In this document: positions 1-6,247 of the stretch, piece after piece
Position numbering within the stretch: the first letter of the stretch is position 1
Layout: each line of letters begins with the position of its first letter
Assembly (NCBI GenBank): GCA_025456385.1
Contig: JALOKS010000055.1
Location: 1 to 11,217, forward strand
Direction of reading: 5' to 3'
From: Thermoanaerobaculales bacterium
Lineage (GTDB): Bacteria > Acidobacteriota > Thermoanaerobaculia > Thermoanaerobaculales > Sulfomarinibacteraceae
Length of the DNA: 11,217 nucleotides
The notes under the pieces: model-generated
What the model was told of the DNA's origin: nothing
The model's input: the letters and a program-made list of their open reading frames with translations, nothing else
The model's database searches: none
Translations under genes and position numbers: made by a program

Positions 1-791
1 CCCTCCGGCTGGAAGCCCGATGCCAGGTTGGGATCCCACCATCCCGCCAGCGCGGCGAGATCGCCTCCGAGGCGGAGCTCGAGCCGACCGTCGGGTCCCG
101 GCTCGGTGCGCACCGTCCCGGTCGCCTCCGCGAAGGCGGCGCCGCCGGTGAGCGCAAGGCTCTCGATCGCCACCTCGTCTCGGCGTGCACCGGCCCGCAG
201 CCGGGCGCTGCCGAGCTCGAGCAGCCTCGAGTCGCGGCTCACCGCCAGCTTTCCGATCTCGCCCTCGAGCACCGCCCTGCCGGCGCTGAGCCCGGCCTCC
301 AGCGTGATGCCTTCGAGCTCGAGCCCGAGGTCGGCGAAGCCGCCGACGGCGCGCCCGCGCTCGATGCGCAGGCTGCCCACCTCGAAGGACCCGAGCAGGT
401 CGGCGCCCACCCGGTCCTCCGTCGGTTCCCCGCGGCTCGGGAGCGCGGCGGCATCGACCGCGGGCCCTTCGATCTCGAGGCTCTCGAGGCGGTGGGGCGA
501 CCGCAGCAGGCGCGGCCACGACCAGCGGGCCTCGAGCCGCTCCACGGCGAGCGCCGGCCGATCACCGACCGACAGGGTCAGGCCCCGCACCACGAGCCGG
601 GCCGGGAAGGCGCGCAGCTGCACGCTCTCGGCCGCTGGACGCCACCCGGTCGACGCTTCGACGGCCGCGGCCGTGCGCCGCCAGGCGCGCTCCTGCACCG
701 CCGGCAGGTGAACGAGCACGGCAACGCCGGCGCATGTCACCAGGACGGCGGCGAGGCCCGCGAGCAGGCGGCGGAACAGGCGCCGGCGCAT
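1..791 (-). CDS. AsmA/TamB-like envelope protein, N-terminal part (cut at window edge)
   Basis: The frame is open from an ATG at 789-791 (minus strand) to the window edge, giving 263 codons without a stop. The protein begins with an Arg-rich N-terminus (MRRRLFRR) and one hydrophobic segment at about residues 9-29, read as an uncleaved signal anchor. Next comes a beta-rich stretch typical of AsmA/TamB (DUF490/DUF748-type) N-termini: a TGWRP segment, then LRAFPARLVVRGLTLSVGD, then a run of alternating hydrophobic residues (LESLEIEGPAV, VGSLRIERGRA, LGLELEGITLEAGL). Known members are inner-membrane-anchored periplasmic beta-strand proteins linked to outer-membrane assembly or lipid transport. 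The missing C-terminus prevents choosing between AsmA, TamB and DUF748. No Shine-Dalgarno lies before the ATG; a TACACT box six bases upstream suggests leaderless translation. It is divergent from the kinase gene. The coding call is fairly sure; the family is probable. Confidence 0.72.
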   Translation of the reverse strand, partial: MRRRLFRRLLAGLAAVLVTCAGVAVLVHLPAVQERAWRRTAAAVEASTGWRPAAESVQLRAFPARLVVRGLTLSVGDRPALAVERLEARWSWPRLLRSPHRLESLEIEGPAVDAAALPSRGEPTEDRVGADLLGSFEVGSLRIERGRAVGGFADLGLELEGITLEAGLSAGRAVLEGEIGKLAVSRDSRLLELGSARLRAGARRDEVAIESLALTGGAAFAEATGTVRTEPGPDGRLELRLGGDLAALAGWWDPNLASGFQPE

Positions 792-797
792 GGATCG

Positions 798-803
798 AGT
801 GTA
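798..803 (-). promoter_or_regulatory. Candidate -10 box for leaderless transcription of the AsmA/TamB-like gene
   Basis: On the minus strand TACACT (a TANNNT-type -10) ends six bases before the ATG at 791. This spacing would place transcription start at or next to the A of the start codon. No purine-rich ribosome site lies between them and no clear -35 was found. Inferred from spacing only. Confidence 0.3.
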
Positions 804-859
804 CCTGTGCCCGGGCCGACCGGGACGGCGGGGAGCGCACTCGTTGAAGCGGCGCTCGA

Positions 860-888
860 TTGACAGCGGAGCCCGGTTCTCTTAGGCT
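860..888 (+). promoter_or_regulatory. Sigma70-like promoter of the kinase gene
   Basis: A perfect TTGACA at 860-865 is followed after 17 bases by TAGGCT at 883-888, which keeps the key T1, A2 and T6 of the -10 box. Predicted start is near 895, leaving a leader of about 20 bases with GGAGA at 901-905, ten bases before the ATG. The site lies in the 124-bp divergent gap and points only toward the kinase. Confidence 0.55.
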
Positions 889-915
889 CGTTGCCTCTGC
901 GGAGAACTGCACAAC

Positions 916-3705
916 ATGGCGACCGCACTGGAGCCGCTCGAGGGGAAGTACGAAATTCTCGAGAAGATTCGAGAAGGCGGTATGGGCGCCGTGTACAAGG
1001 TGCGCCACCGCCTGCTCGACGAGCTGCGGGTCGTCAAGGTCATGCGGCCGCAGCTGGCCGAGGACGAGGTGCTGCGCGCCCGCTTCCTGCGCGAGGCCAA
1101 GGTGGCGATCAGGCTCCACCACCCCAACCTCGCCCAGATCTATGACTTCACCGTCGACGACAAGGGCTACGCCTATCTGGTGATGGAGTTCATCGACGGC
1201 CTCAACCTGCAGGACGTCATGAAGGTCCTCGGCCGCTCCGCCATCGGCCTGATGCTGGAGGTCGCCTGCCAGAGTCTCGACGCGATCGCCTACCTCCACC
1301 GCAAGCGGATCATCCACCGCGACATCTCGCCCGACAACCTGCTGGTCACCCGCGACGACGAGCGCCGGCTGCAGGTGAAGCTCATCGACCTCGGCATCGC
1401 CAAGGACCGCGAGGTCGAGGACTCCCTGACCTCCGCCGGCACCTTTCTGGGCAAGGTCCGCTACTCCTCGCCGGAGCACTTCCGAACCCACGAAGGGGCG
1501 CAGGTCGGAGTGCGCAGCGACCTCTACTCCTTCGGCGTCGTGCTGTACGAGATGCTCACCGGGACCTACCCCATCCGCGGCTCGAGCGTGGCGTCACTGA
1601 TCTCCGGCCACCTCATGCACCCGCCGATCGGCTTCGACGCCTCCGACCCCGACGGCGCTCTGTCGGAGACCTTGCGCGCGATCGTCCTCAAGGCGCTCGC
1701 CAAGCAGCCCGAGGACCGCTTCGACTCGGCGACCAGCTTCCACGCCGCCTTGGCACCCCATCGGGCCGAGCACCCCCTCGAGGCCGAGCAGCTCCAGTCG
1801 CTCTTCGACCTGCCCACGTTGACCACCCGGCGCATCAAGACCGTCAAACCGGGCAGCACCCAGAGCCGGATGGACCGCAACTTCGGGCTGTCGACGACGC
1901 CGGCGCCGGGGGCCGAGGACCACGGGGACGACGCCCTCGAGACCTCGGGGACGATCGAGACCGGCAGCCAGGGCCGGGGCCGCGGCCCGGAGGCCGAGCA
2001 GGCCGTCCAGTCGCAGATCCGCGCGCTTCTCGTCGGCGCCGGGAAGCTGATCGAGGGCAAGCACTTCGACGAGGCGAGGCTGCAGCTCGCGACGGTCCTC
2101 GAGCTCGCCCCGGGCAACGAGGAGGCGAAGAAGCTGCAGAAGGCCATCGAGGCCGCCGACCTCAAGATGCAGCAGCGGCGGCAACGCGCCGCTGACGGGA
2201 TCCGGCAGGCGCTCCTCGGAGGCCAGCTCGAGCGCGCCGAGGCTCTGCTCGCCGACGCCCTCAAGGGCATGGGGCCGGCGGAGCTCTTCGATCGCATCGG
2301 CGACGAGCTCACGGAAGCCCGCACACGGTCGGAGGCGCGCACGGCGCGGCTCGCCGAGATCGATGCCCGGGCGACCGAGGCCCTCGCCCAGGAGCGCTGC
2401 GCCGAGGCGGTGGATCTCCTCCGGGAGGCGCACTCTCTCGAGCCGGCGGACCGCGCGCTGAAGGCGCGCCTCGCCGCGGCCGAGGCCAGTCTCGCGGCCC
2501 AGCTCGAGGCGCGGCGCAGGGCCAAGGAGATCGCGGACACCGCCGCCCGGATCGCGGCCCAAATCGACGAGGGCGCGCCCGACGAGGCCGAGCGGGCGCT
2601 GACGATGGCGGTCAAGGTCTACGGCGCGCAGAAGGCCTTCGACGAGCTCCGCGCGCGTGTCGACGCGCTCCGTGAGCGTCTGCGGCGGGACGAGGCGCAG
2701 GCTCTGCGAGACCGCGCCCGCGGGCTGATCGAGGCCGGCGGCTTCGGCGAGGCGATCGGCCTGCTCGAGCAGGCCCGTCGCCTGGCGCCGGGCCTCGCAG
2801 CAGGCGACGAGCTGCTCGCCGCGGCCCGCGAGGGCCAGCGCCTCACCGAGGAGGCGCGGCGCCGGACGCTCGAGATCGACCAGACGAAGCTTCGTGTCGA
2901 GCGCCTCATCCACGCGGGGCGCCTCGAGTCCGCAGGGCTGGTGGTCGACGCCGCGGTCGGCGAGCTCGGCGATTTCGAGGATGCGGCGGGCCTCCGCGCC
3001 CGGATCGCGGAGGTGACCGGTCGGCGCGACGCCGCCGCCGCGCAGCTCCGCCTGCTCCTCGACCGCGCCCTCGAGCTCTCCGGGCAGGACCGCTTCGCTG
3101 ACGCCGAGGACGCCCTCGAGCAGGCACGGACGCTGGCTCTGGAGTTCGACGAGCTCGCGGACGAGGTCCGGGACACCGACGTCGAGCTGCGACGCCGCAT
3201 CGACGCCCATCGCCGCCAGGTGGCGATCGACAAGGTCGTCCAGAGCATCGAGCGCCAGCTCGGCAAGGCCGCCGTCGACGAGGCGAGACGCGAGCTCGCG
3301 GTCGCGCAACGCCTCTACGGCAGCTCCGATGCCCTCGACGAGCTCTCGGCGAGGATCGACACGCGCGCGCGCGAGCTGCGGCGCGAGGAGGTCGATCGGC
3401 TCCTGGACGCGGCTCTCGCTGGCGAGCGGGCGATCGCCGAGGTCGTTGCCGACCTCGAAGCGGCGACCGCAGTCGACCCGCACGACGAGAGGGTCCAGCG
3501 TGTGCTGGTCTCGAGCCGCGCCGCCCAGCGCCGCCTGGCCGACGCCGAGGTCGAGGGCGCCGCCGCAGCGGATCTTGCCGAGGTCGACCGCCTGATCGCC
3601 GACGGCCACCCCGCGGAGGCGCTGCAGGTCCTCGCACGGGCCGTGGCGCGGTGCGGCGACTTCGCTTCGGCCCGGGTCCTCCAGCGTCGGCTCGCCGCCC
3701 GCTAG
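916..3705 (+). CDS. Soluble Ser/Thr protein kinase with ten-repeat helical (TPR-like) C-terminal solenoid
   Basis: A 929-residue protein. The kinase domain spans about residues 12-280: glycine loop REGGMGAVYK (19-28), ATP-binding Lys41 in VVKVM, helix-C Glu60, catalytic loop HRDISPDN (134-141, base Asp136, metal ligand Asn141), Asp158 in a DLG triplet, SPE at 185-187 and Asp202 in SDLYSFG. All residues needed for phosphotransfer are present. The first loop glycine is Arg19, the usual catalytic-loop Lys is Ser138, and DFG reads DLG; such variants occur in active bacterial kinases. Residues 281-360 form a polar Gly/Thr-rich linker, and 361-929 are almost entirely helical, with ten degenerate repeats of about 57 residues. 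There is no membrane segment, PASTA or other sensor domain, so it should act in the cytoplasm, the solenoid probably binding partners or substrates. The start is the first ATG after GGAGA. It has its own promoter and a hairpin at its 3' end. Target unknown. Confidence 0.95.
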   Translation: MATALEPLEGKYEILEKIREGGMGAVYKVRHRLLDELRVVKVMRPQLAEDEVLRARFLREAKVAIRLHHPNLAQIYDFTVDDKGYAYLVMEFIDGLNLQDVMKVLGRSAIGLMLEVACQSLDAIAYLHRKRIIHRDISPDNLLVTRDDERRLQVKLIDLGIAKDREVEDSLTSAGTFLGKVRYSSPEHFRTHEGAQVGVRSDLYSFGVVLYEMLTGTYPIRGSSVASLISGHLMHPPIGFDASDPDGALSETLRAIVLKALAKQPEDRFDSATSFHAALAPHRAEHPLEAEQLQSLFDLPTLTTRRIKTVKPGSTQSRMDRNFGLSTTPAPGAEDHGDDALETSGTIETGSQGRGRGPEAEQAVQSQIRALLVGAGKLIEGKHFDEARLQLATVLELAPGNEEAKKLQKAIEAADLKMQQRRQRAADGIRQALLGGQLERAEALLADALKGMGPAELFDRIGDELTEARTRSEARTARLAEIDARATEALAQERCAEAVDLLREAHSLEPADRALKARLAAAEASLAAQLEARRRAKEIADTAARIAAQIDEGAPDEAERALTMAVKVYGAQKAFDELRARVDALRERLRRDEAQALRDRARGLIEAGGFGEAIGLLEQARRLAPGLAAGDELLAAAREGQRLTEEARRRTLEIDQTKLRVERLIHAGRLESAGLVVDAAVGELGDFEDAAGLRARIAEVTGRRDAAAAQLRLLLDRALELSGQDRFADAEDALEQARTLALEFDELADEVRDTDVELRRRIDAHRRQVAIDKVVQSIERQLGKAAVDEARRELAVAQRLYGSSDALDELSARIDTRARELRREEVDRLLDAALAGERAIAEVVADLEAATAVDPHDERVQRVLVSSRAAQRRLADAEVEGAAAADLAEVDRLIADGHPAEALQVLARAVARCGDFASARVLQRRLAAR

Positions 3706-3734
3706 CCCGGAGGCTCCTGAAGGCGGCCTCGGGC
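3705..3734 (+). terminator. Hairpin directly after the kinase stop codon, possible terminator
   Basis: GCCC (3705-3708) plus GAGGC (3710-3714), with one bulged G between them, pair with GCCTC (3726-3730) plus GGGC (3731-3734). This gives a nine-pair GC stem with an 11-base loop that starts in the stop codon. No U-run follows, so it may be a 3'-end protecting or pause hairpin rather than a classic intrinsic terminator. GGGC at 3731-3734 can instead pair with GCCC at 3738-3741, giving an alternative small hairpin. Confidence 0.35.
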
Positions 3735-3743
3735 GGCGCCCGG

Positions 3744-3773
3744 CTGACTCTCAAAATAAGTCAATGGTAGACT
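3744..3773 (+). promoter_or_regulatory. Candidate promoter of the GGDEF-EAL gene
   Basis: CTGACT (3744-3749, 4/6 to TTGACA) and TAGACT (3768-3773, with T1, A2, A4 and T6 of the -10) are separated by 18 bases in the only AT-rich island between the kinase and the c-di-GMP gene. Start would be near 3780, giving a GC-rich leader of about 73 bases before the ATG at 3854. Confidence 0.4.
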
Positions 3774-3776
3774 TAT
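3756..3776. promoter_or_regulatory. Perfect 7-bp dyad over the -10 region, operator candidate
   Basis: ATAAGTC (3756-3762) and GACTTAT (3770-3776) are exact inverted copies separated by AATGGTA. The 21-bp site overlaps the proposed -10 box, the usual position for a dimeric repressor. AT-rich arms in a GC-rich genome make a chance dyad less likely. The regulator is unknown and is not encoded nearby. Confidence 0.4.
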
Positions 3777-3780
3777 AGCG

Positions 3781-3867
3781 ATGGGCGCCAGAAGCGGAGG
3801 CAGCAGGCCGCAAGCGGCGGAGAGGGCGGCTGTCGCGCGCCGGTGGCGGGGCGATGGCCGCTCATAG
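3781..3867 (+). CDS. Possible 28-codon leader peptide overlapping the GGDEF-EAL start
   Basis: ATG at 3781 opens a 28-codon frame rich in Gly, Arg and Ala that ends with TAG at 3865-3867, overlapping the start of the next gene by 14 bases in another frame. The ATG sits seven bases after the TAGACT box, the spacing of a leaderless transcript, and the next gene has only a weak ribosome site. Translational coupling is possible. The peptide has no recognisable motif and its codon content could arise by chance in GC-rich sequence. Confidence 0.18.
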   Translation: MGARSGGSRPQAAERAAVARRWRGDGRS

Positions 3868-6118
3868 GCTGGGATCGTGGTTCGGGAGTCGCCGCCCGGC
3901 CGCGGCGGTCCCAGGCCCGGTCGCCGACGGTGACCGTCCGCACCGCGAGGCGGCGATCTACACCCGCGACCAGGAGAGCGGCGACCACCTCGCACAGGTC
4001 CTGAGCGAGCGGGGCTACGCCTGCAGCCTCCAGCTCAACGCCTGGGCGGCCCGCTACGCGGCACGGCGGGGCACGCCCGACCTCGCGGTGATCGACTGGC
4101 GGCTCGGCGAGCGAGCCGCCGGCAGGCTCGTCAAGGCGATCACGCAGGCTACCGGCAACGGCGCCTGCGCTCTCCTGGCGCTCGTGCCGGGCGAGCGGCC
4201 GGACCTCCTGCTGACCGTGCTCGAGCTCGGCGTCAGCGACTTCCTGATCCTGCCCTTCGAGCGCGCGCAGCTGAGCGCCCGCCTCAGCCTCATCGAGTCG
4301 CGCCTCCGCGAGCTCGACCAGCTGAAGGCGCTCCAGGAGAACCTCGCCAAGGAGTACGATCGATTCCTGATCGCGACCGGCGGCCGCAACGACGGCATCT
4401 GGGATCTCGACCTCGCCACCGAGTCCGTCCACTACTCCGACCGCTGGAAGGCGATGCTCGGATTCGCCCCCGACGAGATCCGGGACGAGCTCGAGGAGTG
4501 GCTCAGCCGCGTCCACCCCGAGGACCTCACCCGGCTGCGTGCCGTCATCGACGCCAGCATCGCCGGCGAGCTGTCGGCGGTCGAGCAGCGCTACCGCCTC
4601 CGCCTCAAGAGCGGCGAGTACCGGTGGATGCTGACCCAGGGCGAGGTCGTGGCAGGCCCGGACGGCAAGCCCTCGCGCATCGTCGGCCGCCAGACCGACG
4701 TCGACAGCGAGGAGGCCACACGCGAGGCGGTCCGAGCGTCCGGCCTCCAGGACCCGCTCACGCGGCTCCCCAACCGGGCGGTTCTCATGGACCGCCTGCG
4801 GCACGCCTTCGCCCGCGCGAAGCGCGACCCCGAGCAGGGCTTCGCGGTGCTCTTCTTCGACCTCGACCGCTTCAAGAACATCAACGACGGCCTCGGGCAC
4901 CTCACCGGCGACCAGCTCCTGCGCGCGATCGCGCAGCGCGTCGAGAGGGCCTGCCGGCCGGGCGACACGGTCGCGCGCTTCGGCGGCGACGAGTTCGTGG
5001 TTCTGGTCGAGGACATCAAGGACGTACGCGGCGCGACCGTCGCGGCGGAGCGCATCCAGAACGAGTTCCGGGTTCCCTTCGACCTCGACGGCAACGAGGT
5101 CTTCACGACGATCAGCATCGGGATCGCGCTCTGGAACCCCGAGTACCAGCGGCCCGAGGACCTGCTTCGCGACTCGGACACCGCCATGTACCGCGCGAAG
5201 GCGATGGGCCGCAACAGCTTCGCGGTCTTCGACGACGCCATGCACCGCAAGGTGGTGGCCACCCTCCGCCTCGAGAACGACCTTCGGCGCGCCCTCGCGC
5301 GCAACGAGTTCCGCGTCTTCTACCAGCCGATCGTGGCCATCGACGACGGGCGCATCGCCGGCTTCGAGGCCCTCGTGCGCTGGCAGCACCCGGAGCGCGG
5401 CCTGCTGATGCCGGGCGAGTTCATCAGAGTCGCCGAGGAGATGGGCGCGATCATCCAGCTCGACCGCTGGGTCGCCGAGGAGGCGTGCAAGCAGCTCCGC
5501 GTGTGGCACCAGAAGTACCGCGCCCACTCGCGGACCACGATGTCGGTCAACCTCTCCACGACCCAGATCATGCGCCCCGACGTCGTCGCCGGCATCGACC
5601 TCATCCTCCGCAACAGCGGGCTCTACGGCCAGAGCCTCAAGCTCGAGGTCACGGAGAGCGTCCTCGTCGAAAACGCCCAGTACGCGAAGGCCGTCCTCGA
5701 GCAGCTCAAGGCGCTCAAGATCACGATCAGCATCGACGACTTCGGCACCGGTTACTCGTCGCTCTCGTACCTGCGGCGCTTCCCGATCGACACTCTCAAG
5801 ATCGACTACTCCTTCGTGTCGCGCATGCTCGAGGACCAGGAGAGCGCCGAGATCGTGCGCACGATCATCACCATGGCCAAGAACCTGAGCAAGGACACCG
5901 TCGCCGAGGGCGTGCAGACGCGCTCGCAGTTCGAGGCTCTCGTCGGTCTCGAGGTGTCGATGGTTCAGGGCTACTTCATCGCCCCCCCGCTGCCCAAGGA
6001 GGTGGCCGAGAGCCTGCTCGAGCGCACCGCGGGCCACCCCAACCATCTCGCCAAGATCCTGGCCGACCGCATGCAGGGTTCGTCGCCCCGCGCCGCCAAC
6101 ACGAGAGCGGTCGGCTGA
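3854..6118 (+). CDS. Cytosolic c-di-GMP enzyme: degenerate receiver-PAS-GGDEF-EAL
   Basis: A 754-residue protein with no membrane segment. Residues 32-145 form a receiver-like fold with Asp81 at the phospho-acceptor position, but the conserved Lys is Leu133 (ILPF instead of TKPF) and the switch Thr is absent. Residues 148-172 look like a helical linker. Residues 176-285 are a PAS_3/PAC sensor (ending IVGRQTDVD). The GGDEF domain (about 294-460) has an intact GGDEF at 377-381 and an inhibitory RxxD site at 368-371, five residues upstream. The EAL domain (about 470-725) keeps Glu505 of EAL, Asn566, Glu598, Asp628/Asp629 in DDFGTGYSS, Lys649, Glu685 and Gln705. Both making c-di-GMP from GTP and cleaving it to pGpG are therefore plausible, with balance set by the sensor modules. 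ATG 3854 is the first ATG/GTG after an in-frame stop at 3776-3778; only a weak GGTGG lies upstream. It follows the kinase after 148 bases with its own candidate promoter. Confidence 0.95.
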   Translation: MAAHRLGSWFGSRRPAAAVPGPVADGDRPHREAAIYTRDQESGDHLAQVLSERGYACSLQLNAWAARYAARRGTPDLAVIDWRLGERAAGRLVKAITQATGNGACALLALVPGERPDLLLTVLELGVSDFLILPFERAQLSARLSLIESRLRELDQLKALQENLAKEYDRFLIATGGRNDGIWDLDLATESVHYSDRWKAMLGFAPDEIRDELEEWLSRVHPEDLTRLRAVIDASIAGELSAVEQRYRLRLKSGEYRWMLTQGEVVAGPDGKPSRIVGRQTDVDSEEATREAVRASGLQDPLTRLPNRAVLMDRLRHAFARAKRDPEQGFAVLFFDLDRFKNINDGLGHLTGDQLLRAIAQRVERACRPGDTVARFGGDEFVVLVEDIKDVRGATVAAERIQNEFRVPFDLDGNEVFTTISIGIALWNPEYQRPEDLLRDSDTAMYRAKAMGRNSFAVFDDAMHRKVVATLRLENDLRRALARNEFRVFYQPIVAIDDGRIAGFEALVRWQHPERGLLMPGEFIRVAEEMGAIIQLDRWVAEEACKQLRVWHQKYRAHSRTTMSVNLSTTQIMRPDVVAGIDLILRNSGLYGQSLKLEVTESVLVENAQYAKAVLEQLKALKITISIDDFGTGYSSLSYLRRFPIDTLKIDYSFVSRMLEDQESAEIVRTIITMAKNLSKDTVAEGVQTRSQFEALVGLEVSMVQGYFIAPPLPKEVAESLLERTAGHPNHLAKILADRMQGSSPRAANTRAVG

Positions 6119-6142
6119 GCCCTCCCGGTCGCGGCGGCCGCT

Positions 6143-6171
6143 TGCAATCGACTCGCGACTGAAACACAATC
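6143..6171 (+). promoter_or_regulatory. Candidate promoter of the aceEF operon
   Basis: TTGCAA (6143-6148, 4/6) and CACAAT (6166-6171, 4/6, keeping A2, A4, A5 and T6) are exactly 17 bases apart. Start would be near 6178-6180, giving an aceE leader of about 70 bases to the ATG at 6248. The site begins 25 bases after the stop of the c-di-GMP gene, in a lower-GC patch. Confidence 0.42.
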
Positions 6172-6238
6172 CCGTCAACGCGTGTTACCGAAAGAAGCCC
6201 GCAGCACGCCCGCGCGGCGCCGCCGCCGAGCCCCACCC

Positions 6239-6242
6239 GAGG
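6239..6242 (+). promoter_or_regulatory. Ribosome binding site that selects ATG 6248 for aceE
   Basis: GAGG lies five bases before ATG 6248. The alternative GTG at 6182 in the same frame has no Shine-Dalgarno and would add 22 Arg/Pro-rich residues with no counterpart in the family, so the ATG is preferred. Confidence 0.5.
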
Positions 6243-6247
6243 TGAGC

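Noticed and set aside
562..1491. A 309-codon minus-strand frame crossing the divergent gap
   Set aside because: It runs antisense to the kinase catalytic domain and through the promoter region, in a different frame from the AsmA/TamB-like protein.
1594..3609. Long minus-strand frames opposite the kinase, and a third plus-strand frame at 4498-6162
   Set aside because: Shadow frames. The low-complexity Arg/Pro/Ala composition and the full kinase and EAL motifs in the true frames settle it.
1996..3705. Kinase C-terminus as standard 34-residue TPRs or a PASTA-type sensor
   Set aside because: The spacing of the repeated Glu-Ala motif is 53-60 residues, not 34. There is no transmembrane segment and no PASTA-like sequence.
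3773..6178. An 801-codon minus-strand frame opposite the GGDEF-EAL gene
   Set aside because: The same effect of high third-position GC. The plus-strand product has every catalytic motif of both domains, and the minus frame shows no family features.
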